From positions 1,364,001-1,428,000 of the forward strand of contig NZ_CBDCEO010000013.1 of NCBI RefSeq assembly GCF_965215815.1: 64,000 bases of DNA. The letters run 5' to 3'. The notes beneath the pieces were generated by a model, which was not told where the DNA came from, ran no database searches, and saw only the letters and a program-made list of their open reading frames with translations. Origin of the DNA: Poriferisodalis sp965215815 (GTDB taxonomy: Bacteria; Actinomycetota; Acidimicrobiia; Acidimicrobiales; Poriferisodalaceae). The translations under genes and the position numbers were made by a program. Numbering within the stretch: the stretch's first letter is position 1; each line of letters begins with the position of its first letter. Shown piece after piece: positions 15,784 through 24,286 of the stretch.

Positions 15784-18665
15784 ACACTCGAACGAAGCGG
15801 CGGGGCAGGCGCTCCCTCGCAGCGATCTTTGCGGCGATGCTCATGGCATCGGTGCTTGCGGTCGTAGCGGGTTCCCCAGCCCAAGCCGCAAACACATCCG
15901 GCGAGGCGCTCGTCGACACGAACGACGACGGCGTCCCTGACGCCCGTGAGTTCGGCGGTCGTGACCGCTACGACACAGCGCTTCGCCTTGCGACAAATCT
16001 CGGCAAGTCCAAGGGACTTGGCAATGTGCCGGTGGCTTTCGTCGCTTCGGGCGACACGCTGGTCGACTCCGTTTCGGTGTCGGGTCTTGCGGGCTTCTTG
16101 GACGCGCCAGTGATGCTGACGCCGACTGAGAGCTTGCACGGCGGCGTGGCTGACTTCATCGAGGACTACGGCGTGGACACCATCTACGTCCTGGGCGGCA
16201 GCGCTGCTATCGCCGACTCGGTCCTCGAAGACATCGAGGCCCTTGCCAACGAGCCGACGGTCACCCGCATCGAGGGTGCCGACCGGTACGCAACGGCTGC
16301 TGCGGTTGCTGCCGAGCTGGGCGGCGGCGCTGCCTGGTGCGGCGGCGAGGACATCGCGGCCCTCTTGGTGAACGGCGGCGATGTTTCGCTTGCCGAGGCC
16401 ATGATGGTCGGCCCGATCGCCCATCGCCTGCAGCTGCCGGTGCTGCTGACCGCAGCCGATGAGCTGCCGTCAGCCACCGCTGACTTCATCGAGGCTGAGG
16501 ACATCGAGCACGTTGTGATCGTGGGCGGCACCGACGCCGTCTCTGAGGACGTTGCCAATGCCGTAAGCGATGCCGGTGTCGACACCGTCGATCGCATCGC
16601 CGGCGACACGGCTGCTGCTACTTCGGTGGCGCTGGCTGGGTTGCTGACTGGCGACTGCAAGGACGACCTTGCGCCTGTGTCGGCTGACACGGTGGCGCTG
16701 GTGCATCGCGATGCGCTGCCTGACGGCGTAGCAGCAGCACCGGTGCTGGCCAGCAGCTACGACGGTGGCGACTTGGTCCCGATCCTGGTGGTCGGCGACA
16801 CCCTGCCCGCTTCGGTGCGCGACTACCTGGCTGCAACGCCGGAGACTGTCGGCGGCAACAAGCTGAACCTGAGCATCGTGGCAATCGGCGGCACTGCGGC
16901 CGTGAGCTCGAGCGTGATGGACGCTGCGGTTGCAGCGGCAGCTTCGGCTGACGCCCTGACGGTGCAGATCGGCACAGGCGGAACCGGCGCGGAGGACGAA
17001 AACCTCGACATCAACGAGGACACGAAGGTCGACGGTAACGACGCTCCGCAGGTTGACGACACCATGGTGCGCCTGTACTTCAGCGACAACGTCGAAGGTA
17101 ACGACGACACGACACAGGACGTTGATGAGCTTGAGAACGCGATCCGCGACATTCTCGAGATCAACGGGGTTCCTGCACGACTGTCTGCTGCTACGCAAAA
17201 CCCGGGCGACAACGCTGCGTGTGATGCGGACGTAGTGACAGTCACGCTTTCCAGTGCGTTGAAGGCTGGCGACACGATCTCGATCGTGGGCGGCGCAAAG
17301 CTCGGTTCCAGTGCTGACAAGCGTGCGGTCGGCGGGGCATCAGTGACGGTTGCTGCAAAGCCGGCTGACAGGACACGCCCGTCCGTGAGCGTCATCCTGA
17401 TCGCTGGCCAGCAGAATGGCTTTGTGTCGATCACCGACAACGGCAAGCCGTTCACTGCGGAGATCTCAGCTGCGAATGTCACGGTCCGCTTGGGCACTGC
17501 AGCTACTCGTCCCCTCGGGGCTTACACAGATTCGACAGGCGATTCTGTCGCGGCGGCAGGCGACATCACTGAGGGCAACATCGAGTTGGATGGGGCTGCG
17601 AGGTTCGCGGCCAATGACCGTGTGACCATCGCGGCAGGTGCCGTCGAAGACGGGGCCAAGAACAAGAGCCTGCAGCGTTCGTTCACGGCGATCAAGGCGC
17701 AGGCGAGCCCGCGGATCACTTCGGTCCTGATGAGCAACCTGAACCATGGCATTCAAACCGCTCAAGCAATGATTACGGTCCCGACGGTCCTCACCGGAGG
17801 CACCGCAGCGGTTCCGCCGGTTGCGGATGACGCACCGGACATTCGGATCATTGCGAAGAGCGACGGTGCCGCTGCCGGCGCGGCCGGCAATGACTGGACG
17901 CTCACGTTCGACAGGGCCAGCACGTACAACCCGGAGAAGGACCTCGACATCGATGTCCGAGTCAACAGCCGTGACAAGTCGGTGTTCGTGCGGTTCAACA
18001 ACGGCAAGGCCAAGCTGGCTGATCTGCAGGCTGCGCTTGAGGCCAACAGCGCCTTCAGTGCGATGTTCCTGGTCAAGGTTGACGCTGAGGTTGCATCACT
18101 GGAGGGCGGTGCTTGCGGCAAGCCCGCCAACACCGAGCTCGCGATCCCAACACTTGCACGTGGAGCCGAAGCGTCGACTGTCAAGCTGGCAGGCGGCGTA
18201 ACCAAGGCTGCGATTCAGGTCACGTTCAACGCGTACATCAGCGCAGCCGACGATGGCAACCTGCTGGCCGACATCCTGGCGGCCACCGCCGAGCGTGTCA
18301 AGACCACGGACCCGGTTGAGTCCTTGGAAGTTGCGATCGGCCGAGTCCAAGGCGCTCTTGCGCTCACCAACCCCAGCAGGGCTGCCGAAGGCAACGTCAG
18401 CGTCAGCTTCCCGGGCACCAAGGTCACGTACACCTTGACCACCAGCTCGGCGGCGATGCTGCCGCAGGTGCGTGATCTCGTGATGACCACGGGCGTCGCT
18501 TTGACGAACCTCGACACGACCGACCACGACGACGCTGTGGACGTCGCTACCGGTTACGCCGAAGACGTCACAACGGGTACGAACCCCGGGAACGTCAACG
18601 AGAACAAGAACGGAGCCTCAACGGTCCGTATCTCTCGCAGCAGCAGCGTCAAGGCTCCCCAGTAG
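15780..18665 (+). CDS. Secreted three-repeat CWB2 cell-wall-binding protein (paralogue 4)
   Basis: 961 residues with a TTG start after GAACAAGGAG. It has a signal peptide, an EF-hand-like loop DTNDDGVPDARE, three CWB2 repeats (GGRDRYDTA, GADRYATAA, and a third lacking the DRY core), and a second acidic loop near residues 406-417 (DINEDTKVDGND). Beta-rich domains follow with the shared SDGAAAGAAGNDW motif, then VRVNSRDKSVFVRF and the STVRISRSSSV tail. It is divergent from integrase copy 2, ends at the shared 3' UTR, and lies upstream of a small coiled-coil membrane protein. Its role as a wall-bound surface protein follows from CWB2; the C-terminal function is unknown. Confidence 0.9.
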   Translation: MNTRTKRRGRRSLAAIFAAMLMASVLAVVAGSPAQAANTSGEALVDTNDDGVPDAREFGGRDRYDTALRLATNLGKSKGLGNVPVAFVASGDTLVDSVSVSGLAGFLDAPVMLTPTESLHGGVADFIEDYGVDTIYVLGGSAAIADSVLEDIEALANEPTVTRIEGADRYATAAAVAAELGGGAAWCGGEDIAALLVNGGDVSLAEAMMVGPIAHRLQLPVLLTAADELPSATADFIEAEDIEHVVIVGGTDAVSEDVANAVSDAGVDTVDRIAGDTAAATSVALAGLLTGDCKDDLAPVSADTVALVHRDALPDGVAAAPVLASSYDGGDLVPILVVGDTLPASVRDYLAATPETVGGNKLNLSIVAIGGTAAVSSSVMDAAVAAAASADALTVQIGTGGTGAEDENLDINEDTKVDGNDAPQVDDTMVRLYFSDNVEGNDDTTQDVDELENAIRDILEINGVPARLSAATQNPGDNAACDADVVTVTLSSALKAGDTISIVGGAKLGSSADKRAVGGASVTVAAKPADRTRPSVSVILIAGQQNGFVSITDNGKPFTAEISAANVTVRLGTAATRPLGAYTDSTGDSVAAAGDITEGNIELDGAARFAANDRVTIAAGAVEDGAKNKSLQRSFTAIKAQASPRITSVLMSNLNHGIQTAQAMITVPTVLTGGTAAVPPVADDAPDIRIIAKSDGAAAGAAGNDWTLTFDRASTYNPEKDLDIDVRVNSRDKSVFVRFNNGKAKLADLQAALEANSAFSAMFLVKVDAEVASLEGGACGKPANTELAIPTLARGAEASTVKLAGGVTKAAIQVTFNAYISAADDGNLLADILAATAERVKTTDPVESLEVAIGRVQGALALTNPSRAAEGNVSVSFPGTKVTYTLTTSSAAMLPQVRDLVMTTGVALTNLDTTDHDDAVDVATGYAEDVTTGTNPGNVNENKNGASTVRISRSSSVKAPQ

Positions 18666-18670
18666 GAGCT

Positions 18671-18718
18671 AGCTGCACAGTTGAACTGAACCGATTGGTG
18701 GCCTGCCCACCCAGTCGG
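18671..18718 (+). repeat. Conserved CWB2 3' UTR element (copy C)
   Basis: Begins AGCTGCACAGTTGAACTGAA, the same opening as copy A on the opposite strand, and ends CCACCCAGTCGG as in copy B. It sits between the stop codon and the terminator. Confidence 0.85.
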
Positions 18719-18736
18719 GAAAGCCAAAACTGAGAA

Positions 18737-18766
18737 GGAGCCCCGGGGTTACGGCCCCGGGGCTCC
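18737..18766 (+). terminator. GC hairpin terminator of CWB2 paralogue 4
   Basis: Perfect 12-bp arms GGAGCCCCGGGG / CCCCGGGGCTCC with a 6-nt loop. Confidence 0.85.
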
Positions 18767-18829
18767 TCGCGTTCTCGCCTCTACGCTTGGCTGCGTGAGC
18801 AGACCGACGAGCCGCTGGCGGAGTACCTG

Positions 18830-19105
18830 ATGTCGTACCTGGCGCCCGCGCCGCTGTCGGACTTGGTGACCAAGGAACATCTCTCCGTAGTGCTGTCAGC
18901 CGAGTTGTCGCGTTGTGCCACCAAAGAAGAGATGCAAGCTGGCTTTGACAAGCTGGCTGCCCAGCGCGAGGCCGACCGTGCGGACGCCGCCCAGCAGCGC
19001 AAGGCGGACCGCAGGTGGGTGACCGCAGCGGCTGTGTTCATCGCCGTGGAGATCGCAGCCGTCGAGGCGGGCTGGCTGAGCCGGCTCACCGACCTGTTCA
19101 CCTGA
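18830..19105 (+). CDS. Small coiled-coil membrane protein, probably 5'-truncated
   Basis: 91 residues from the ATG. There is a charged, helix-rich stretch (FDKLAAQREADRADAAQQRK) followed by one C-terminal transmembrane helix (WVTAAAVFIAVEIAAVEAGW). The same frame stays open upstream of the ATG and reads LYAWLREQTDEPLAEYL, which looks like genuine protein. It then runs into the terminator stem of the preceding CWB2 gene without a start. The original N-terminus therefore seems to have been replaced when the CWB2 module arrived. Small coiled-coil/TM proteins also follow the CWB2 genes at 32097 and 36458. Function unknown. Confidence 0.5.
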   Translation: MSYLAPAPLSDLVTKEHLSVVLSAELSRCATKEEMQAGFDKLAAQREADRADAAQQRKADRRWVTAAAVFIAVEIAAVEAGWLSRLTDLFT

Positions 19106-19251
19106 ACCGCGCATCAGGCCCCTGGGCTCTTCGCGTCTCCGCCCGCCAATTCAGCGCAGCCCCTCTGATCAGCCGACCGAGGCTGGGTGCGTCTTCGATA
19201 CAAATTCGACAGAGCTCTGCCCGTGCGGAGAACTACGTTGGACCTTCACTA

Positions 19252-20382
19252 GTGGTTCGTCTGTGAAATGGTCGGGGCGCGTATGGTGGTGGCATGACTG
19301 CTGGATTTGTCGTGTCGGAGGCTGATCGTTCGTCGTTGGAGCGGGTGGCGCGTTCGGTGAGCGAGCCGTGGCGGCGGGTGCGTCCGGCGAGAGCGCTGCT
19401 GGCGTTGGCGGACGGCGGTTCGGTGCGCGGCGTTGCTCGGGCGATGGGGGCGCACCAGGACACGGTTCGCCGCTGGCGTGACCAGTTCGGGGTCTTGGGT
19501 GTGGACGGTCTGGGTGTGGTGGCGCCGGGGCGGGGCCGCAAGCCCAGCGTGCCCGCAGCGGTGACCGAGGCGATCGTGGCCGACACGCTGTGCGCCGAGC
19601 CGCCCGACGCGGCGGCGTGCTGGTCGACGCGTCAGATGGCGGCCCGTCACGGGGTGGGCAAGGACTTCGTCGCCCAGGTGTGGCGCGAGCGGGGGCTGCG
19701 CCCGTGGCTCGCCGACGTGTTCAAGGTGTCCGCCGACCCTGACTTCGAGGCCAAGCTCGCCGACGTGATCGGGCTGTACGTGGACCCGCCAGAGCGCGCT
19801 GTGGTGTTCAGCTTCGACGAGAAGACCCAGATCCAGGCGCTCGACCGCACCCAGCCGTCGCTGCCGATGCGCCCGGGCCGCAACCGCACCCTGACCCACG
19901 ACTACAAGAGAAACGGCACCATCGACCTGTTCGCCGCGCTCAACGTCGCCACCGGCGAGGTCCTCACCCAGACCCGCAAGCGCCACACAGGAAACGACGT
20001 GCTCGCGTTCTTCAAGTGGATCGACCTGCACACCCCGCGCCATCTCGACGTCCACGTCATCTTGGACAACCTCTCCGCCCACAAGTCCGAGCCCGTGCGC
20101 ACATGGCTCTCCCACCCCCGCCGCAAGCGCTGGCACCTGCACTTCACACCCACCAGCAGCAGCTGGGCGAACCTCGTCGAAGGCTGGTTCTCGATCCTGA
20201 CCCGCAAAGCCCTCAAGACGCGAGCGTTCACATCAGTCGAACATCTCAAAGACGTCATCGAGCACTGGGCCGCGCACTGGAACCACGACCCCCAGCCGCT
20301 CACATGGACCAAGACCGCCGACCAGATCATCGCCAAAGTCAAACGAGCCCGAACCGCCCTAAACAAAACCGCGACACACCAC
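19252..20382 (+). mobile_element. IS630-family insertion sequence
   Basis: A complete element. Its ends read GTGGTTCGTC on the left and, inverted, GTGGTGTGTC on the right. Each end is flanked by TA (19250-19251 and 20383-20384), the dinucleotide duplicated by IS630/mariner elements. It inserted into CTAG about 20 bp upstream of the gene starting near 20404. Confidence 0.85.
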
Positions 20383-20385
20383 TAG
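19294..20385 (+). CDS. IS630-family transposase
   Basis: 363 residues. The N-terminal helix-turn-helix is visible as GSVRGVARAMGAHQDTVRRW. The DDE catalytic core has FSFDEKTQIQALDR (first Asp), VILDNLSAHK (second Asp) and SSSWANLVEGWFS (Glu). Length is normal and no disruption is seen, so it is probably active. The TAG stop codon is formed by the duplicated TA target plus the next G, so the reading frame ends exactly at the element boundary. Confidence 0.95.
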   Translation: MTAGFVVSEADRSSLERVARSVSEPWRRVRPARALLALADGGSVRGVARAMGAHQDTVRRWRDQFGVLGVDGLGVVAPGRGRKPSVPAAVTEAIVADTLCAEPPDAAACWSTRQMAARHGVGKDFVAQVWRERGLRPWLADVFKVSADPDFEAKLADVIGLYVDPPERAVVFSFDEKTQIQALDRTQPSLPMRPGRNRTLTHDYKRNGTIDLFAALNVATGEVLTQTRKRHTGNDVLAFFKWIDLHTPRHLDVHVILDNLSAHKSEPVRTWLSHPRRKRWHLHFTPTSSSWANLVEGWFSILTRKALKTRAFTSVEHLKDVIEHWAAHWNHDPQPLTWTKTADQIIAKVKRARTALNKTATHH

Positions 20386-20403
20386 TTGATGGTCTGGAGA
20401 GCC

Positions 20404-21264
20404 GTGGCCGAGCAAGACACACAGCGTTCGGAGTTCTCGCCGTTAGCCGATCCCGCTAGGCCTACCGAGAGTGCCGATCTGTCGGCGCTGAAGGGTCTCG
20501 TGCTGGAGGCGTTCAGCAAGGCTGCGCAGCAACGGCGAACCGAGTGGTACCGGATGCATGGAACCGTGCTCAAGAACCGGTTGCTGGATCTCACCGGACG
20601 TGCTTTTTCCGAAGCAGATTTCGGCAAGCGAAAGTTCATCGACGTTGTGCAACTGCTCGACGATGTCGTCTCCGTGGACCTGACTGTGCGGCCCTTCATC
20701 GTTGAGTTGCTCGAACCGCACCGTTCTCAAGTCGGCAGTTCTGTTGCGTCGGCTGTTGAGCGCTGGATTCGGCCGGATCTGTGGCGGGCCATCGTCGACT
20801 ACAGCAGCGATGGGACTTGGCTGTGGCGTCCATCGAAGGGCACGGTGATCAATTCAGAAGAGCGCGCTCGTGATGATGACGGACTTCCGTTGCCCACCTT
20901 GGACCCGGCGCTGCTTGAAACATGGCGGGCAGAGTTTGCGAGCGCTTGTCGAGCCGATCTCGACGACGCCGAACGGCGACAAATCGAGGAGTGGTCGGTG
21001 AACGGCCTGCGTGCTTCTGCGCTCCCCAAACGTCTTGTTGCCAATTGGAATGCACTCGTGCGCACAAGGGTTGAACAACGACTTGTCGAATTCTTCGATG
21101 AGCACCAATTGGCGCCTCCGTCCGACTTGGTGAACTGGACCGAGCCGCAGCGTCCGGCCAACGAACTCCGATCGTTTGTCTCGCGCTGCATCGGCATCAT
21201 GAGCGACTCAGAACTCAGGGAACTCCAGATTCCGGCCCATGTCGCGATGCGTGTGCGTCGGTGA
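20404..21264 (+). CDS. Unknown protein with an OST-HTH/LOTUS-like N-terminal domain
   Basis: About 286 residues from GTG at 20404, which has GGAGA four bases upstream. In-frame TTG 20386 and ATG 20389 directly abut the IS630. Residues about 20-95 (LKGLVLEAFSKAAQQRR, VLKNRLLDLTGR, FGKRKFIDVVQLLDD) resemble the OST-HTH fold, an RNA-binding winged helix in proteins of RNA metabolism. The rest is helical, with Trp-rich segments and no recognised motif. It overlaps the next gene by 4 nt, so the two probably work together. The IS630 has likely separated it from its native promoter. The domain call is by eye. Confidence 0.6.
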   Translation: MAEQDTQRSEFSPLADPARPTESADLSALKGLVLEAFSKAAQQRRTEWYRMHGTVLKNRLLDLTGRAFSEADFGKRKFIDVVQLLDDVVSVDLTVRPFIVELLEPHRSQVGSSVASAVERWIRPDLWRAIVDYSSDGTWLWRPSKGTVINSEERARDDDGLPLPTLDPALLETWRAEFASACRADLDDAERRQIEEWSVNGLRASALPKRLVANWNALVRTRVEQRLVEFFDEHQLAPPSDLVNWTEPQRPANELRSFVSRCIGIMSDSELRELQIPAHVAMRVRR

Positions 21265-22172
21265 GCGCCAGTTCGAAGCGACGGCGAAAAAGGAGGGCGG
21301 TCGCGAAACGAGAGTCCGCTAACGCGGTCGATCAAGACGCGCCCAGGAGTCCCTTGGTTTGGCTCGTGAGAGCCCCTGCAGGCTCGTCGGGCGTGCCATT
21401 CCCAGTTGGCCTCTGCGAGGCCGTCGGCGAGCGAGGCTGGAGTATGTTCCATACCCGCTGCGTTCGTCTCGCCGTCACCAAGGGCCACGACACGGGCAGG
21501 TTGGTGAATCTGCTCGAACGCCGGTCGGCAAGTCGTCTCTATTCGGACCTGCACCGTGGCCCGGTTGCAGTCTTGTTTGAGGCCCCGAGTTGGGTGCGCA
21601 CTTCACCGGGCGATGACGTCGAGCGCAAGCGAATGGTCTCCATCGGCCAATTCTGCAAGTACAAGGCATTCTCGATGAGTCTGGAGGACAACCGGGCCGG
21701 TGAATGGGAATCAATGTTCGATGACTGGCTCAACACCGTCAGCTGCGACGGGCCACGCGACCCGCGGATACTCCCTTTCCACATCTTTGAAGCGCAGCAA
21801 CGCAGAAGAAGGGCACTCAGGCTTGACGACGCCTCTGAGCGGAAGCGATTCCGGGAACTGCACATGCGCGACGGAGAGCTGGAGGATGCAAGCAAGCGCC
21901 GATGGCGGGCAGCCGAACCCAACGCGCGACACGGCCGTGATCCTCAATTCGTCCGCAATCTGGAATTGCCCCTCGGGTTTCACTGGGACGTGCGCAAATT
22001 CAACGGAACCAGAATCGAGACGCCGATGTCCGTCTGGAAGGTTGACCGTGGCGGGCACATCAACGCGTACGCCGACGGCCACATACGTCCGGGCACAAGC
22101 TGTCGTTCGATCTGGGCCGACAAGCAGAGCAAGTCCGCAGACGAAGCCGACCGTCGGAAATCCAGCGCCTAA
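21261..22172 (+). CDS. Unknown protein, translationally coupled to the OST-HTH-like gene
   Basis: 303 residues starting with GTG inside the stop region of the preceding gene. It begins with a very basic segment (SSKRRRKRRAVAKRES). The middle has WSMFHTRCVRLAVTKGHDTG and FEAPSWVRTSP. The C-terminal third is rich in basic and aromatic residues (FHWDVRKFNGTRIETPMSVW). No signal peptide or membrane helix. I do not recognise the family. The basic N-terminus and the OST-HTH partner suggest nucleic-acid involvement, which is speculation. A clear hairpin terminator closes the operon. Confidence 0.7.
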   Translation: MSASSKRRRKRRAVAKRESANAVDQDAPRSPLVWLVRAPAGSSGVPFPVGLCEAVGERGWSMFHTRCVRLAVTKGHDTGRLVNLLERRSASRLYSDLHRGPVAVLFEAPSWVRTSPGDDVERKRMVSIGQFCKYKAFSMSLEDNRAGEWESMFDDWLNTVSCDGPRDPRILPFHIFEAQQRRRRALRLDDASERKRFRELHMRDGELEDASKRRWRAAEPNARHGRDPQFVRNLELPLGFHWDVRKFNGTRIETPMSVWKVDRGGHINAYADGHIRPGTSCRSIWADKQSKSADEADRRKSSA

Positions 22173-22177
22173 GTTCT

Positions 22178-22203
22178 AATTCCCGGCCTTTTGGCCGGGA
22201 ATT
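22178..22203 (+). terminator. Hairpin terminator of the two-gene operon
   Basis: Perfect 11-bp arms AATTCCCGGCC / GGCCGGGAATT with a TTTT loop begin 6 bases after the stop at 22172. Confidence 0.85.
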
Positions 22204-22547
22204 TAGAGAATTCACGCGAGGTCTTTGCCATGGATCGTGACTGTGGGCAAGAGTCCAGCTGCGTAAAGGAGACTCTGTCAGTCTCGCCTCGCACATATGG
22301 GGCAGCTGGCCCGTCTTACCTCCACTTTCGCATAACTGGCGCCCGGTACGTAGCTAGCGACCGGATGCCCCCCTTGGCCTTGTGGACCTTGGATCACCGC
22401 TGAGGTTAGCAGCGAGCCTGTCCGCTGCCTAGTGGCTATGCGTGAGGCAATGAGAAGCACATGGCCGAGCCGAGCGTCACATCACCAGCAGAACCGCGCA
22501 CGGCGCCCAAGTGCGACAAAGCCCATTCTCTCGCTCTTGCTGACCCA
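22204..22547. other. Gene-free spacer
   Basis: About 340 bases with no supported gene. A short hairpin GAGACT-N5-AGTCTC lies near 22269-22285. CCCACTAGTTGGG near the right end precedes the orphan CWB2 3' UTR element. Base composition is less GC-rich than the neighbours. Confidence 0.4.
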
Positions 22548-22560
22548 CTAGTTGGGAGTC

Positions 22561-22605
22561 AGCTGCACGGTTGATCTGAACCGGCTGTTGGCCTGCCCAC
22601 CCAGT
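22561..22605 (+). repeat. Orphan copy of CWB2 3' UTR element (copy D)
   Basis: Begins AGCTGCACGGTTGATCTGAA and continues CCGGCTGTTGGCCTGCCCAC then CCAGT, matching copies A-C. There is no CWB2 gene beside it. It abuts, and by about 7 bases overlaps, the truncated 3' end of the IS1380 remnant, so it marks a rearrangement scar. Confidence 0.8.
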
Positions 22606-23258
22606 TTGAGGTCTTTGATGGCTTGCTCGACGCGGGCGTGGGCGCGGTATGCGGCGTCGGCTGTTTCGGCGTCGAGGTCGGTGTCGGTCACGAACGTGTG
22701 GTGCCGCCAGTGGGGGAACATCTCGGCTTGGCCGCCGACCAGGCGGGTGCGGCGCACCACCAGCCGCACTGTGCGCTTGGGCTTGCGGGCGGGCCGCCGT
22801 GCGCTGGTGAGCTCGGTGGCAGCGACCTGGGCCTCGCCGTCGCTGGTGTAGCCGATCGGCGTCCAGGCCTGCTCGTCGATGGCGCCCACAGCGGCTTTGA
22901 CGCTGGGGTTGTGGGGGACAGCGACCAAGAACCTCACGCCGAGCGCGTCGAGCTTGTCGATCAGGTCCCAGCTGAAGAACCCCGCATCGGCGCGCAGTGT
23001 CAGCGCTGCGCGGGGCGCCAAGCGGCGCACCCGGGCGAGCGTCTCCGCGGCGAACCGCACCTGGCCCCGCTGGGAGGACCCCTTGCGCATCCGGGAGTGA
23101 ACGATCTCGCCGGTGTCGTCGCGCACCGCCACCAGCGGGTGATAGCCCAGCTTGCCGCCGTGCCCGTACGCGGCGCCGCCCTTGGCGTCGCTGTGAACCT
23201 CGCAGATCGTGGAGTCGATGTCGACCGTGATCCGCCCGGCGGCAGGCACGACACCGAC
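22599..23258 (-). pseudogene. Truncated IS1380-family transposase
   Basis: The middle of an IS1380 transposase is readable: DIDSTICEVHSDAKGGAAYG, GKLGYHPLVAV, RADAGFFSWDLID, then EQAIKDLKLG. The N-terminus is lost at about 23258, where an IS3-family remnant starts on the other strand. The C-terminus is lost at about 22599, where the orphan CWB2 3' UTR element begins. The open frame runs on into both neighbours (22548-23408), giving an artificial chimera. Confidence 0.85.
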
Positions 23259-23264
23259 CAGCTC

Positions 23265-23437
23265 GAACTCGCGACCCTGGGCTGGGTGCACTGGTTCAAC
23301 GAACAGCGGCTCCATGGCCACTGCGACGACACCCCGCCCGCAGAATTCGAAGCAGCGTTCTACGCTGCCCACAAGACCACCCCAGCCGGGGCTGGAAAAC
23401 CAAACCACTGAGTCTCCAACAAAGCCAGAGCGGTTCA
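23265..23437 (+). pseudogene. 3' end of an IS3-family transposase (OrfB) with its terminal repeat
   Basis: The plus-strand frame to 23411 reads LGWVHWFNEQRLHGHCDD then PPAEFEAAFYAA, the classic C-terminus of IS3-family integrase-type transposases. The following bases (GAGTCTCCAACAAAG then CCAGAGCGGTTCA) look like the element's right inverted repeat. Everything upstream is missing and replaced by the IS1380 piece. Confidence 0.8.
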
Positions 23438-23491
23438 GTCTCAGTACATGTTCTGGTGCGAGTTTGGGTATGGGTTTATAGTGTCTGGCAG

Positions 23492-24286
23492 ATGGGCTAC
23501 ACGCGCGAGGTGTACGCGAACGCGCCTCTGGTGTTCGTCACCTGTGAAATCCGGTTCCCGCTAGTGCCGAGTTTGACGGACGATGACACCTTGAACTGTC
23601 TGGTGGAGCAGTTCTCTGAGTCGTTGCCCATACCCGCTACGACCACCGTCGAATGGGCTGGCGATGACACGGACGACGGCGATGAGACCCAGCGCTTGCT
23701 GCGGTTCTCAGACCGTGAACGGATGTCCTCGGTTGTACTCACTCGGACGTCGCTGGCGATCGAGACCACCGCGTACAGCGAGTGGCCAGAGTTTCGATCC
23801 TCGATTGTGCATGCAATCGATGTCGTTGCCAGCAGTGCGCGAGTGGCCGGTGTCGAGCGCGTCGGCCTGCGGTATATCGATGAGATCCGCGTTCCCGAAC
23901 CCATCGAGGATGCGTCCCAATGGAGCGACTGGATCGCTGCCGATGTCCTCAGCCACTTGAAGATGGCACCTGACATGTCACCCGCCGGCTTCACGACCGC
24001 GGCCGTACTTCACGATGGCAACCACCACATGCTGGTCCGGTATGCCGCGATGGTCGGTTCGGGAGTCGTTGGGGACAAGCCATTGCGCCGTCGAACGCAA
24101 CCACCCGAGGGCCCTTTCTTCGTCATTGACGTCGACTCGTATCGCGACACCAGCGGCTCCAAGATGATCGACTTCGACACCGGACCGGTCGCTGCCGTGC
24201 TCGACGATCTGCACGAGCCGATAGGAAAACTGTTCCAGTGCTCGATAACTGATCGTGCGCGGGAACTGTTCCGGGAGGAGCCATGA
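23492..24286 (+). CDS. TIGR04255-family protein, first gene of a three-gene operon
   Basis: About 264 residues from ATG 23492; the frame opens at 23456. The N-terminal pattern NAPLVFVTCEIRFP and the later VERVGLRYIDEIRVP are typical of the sporadically distributed TIGR04255 family, whose function is unknown. No signal peptide or membrane helix, so it is probably cytoplasmic. It overlaps the next gene by 4 nt (ATGA), implying coupled translation. Its position among transposons and toxin-antitoxin genes suggests a defence or conflict role. That is inference only. Confidence 0.75.
   Translation: MGYTREVYANAPLVFVTCEIRFPLVPSLTDDDTLNCLVEQFSESLPIPATTTVEWAGDDTDDGDETQRLLRFSDRERMSSVVLTRTSLAIETTAYSEWPEFRSSIVHAIDVVASSARVAGVERVGLRYIDEIRVPEPIEDASQWSDWIAADVLSHLKMAPDMSPAGFTTAAVLHDGNHHMLVRYAAMVGSGVVGDKPLRRRTQPPEGPFFVIDVDSYRDTSGSKMIDFDTGPVAAVLDDLHEPIGKLFQCSITDRARELFREEP

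Noticed and set aside
10105..18766. Complete integrative element with defined attL/attR
   Set aside because: Two integrases and repeated flanks are present, but no tRNA target or matching direct repeats at plausible ends could be identified.
22548..23408. 286-residue frame taken as one intact transposase
   Set aside because: Its first ~50 codons are antisense to an IS3 OrfB end and its last 16 codons lie in the CWB2 3' UTR element; only the middle is IS1380.
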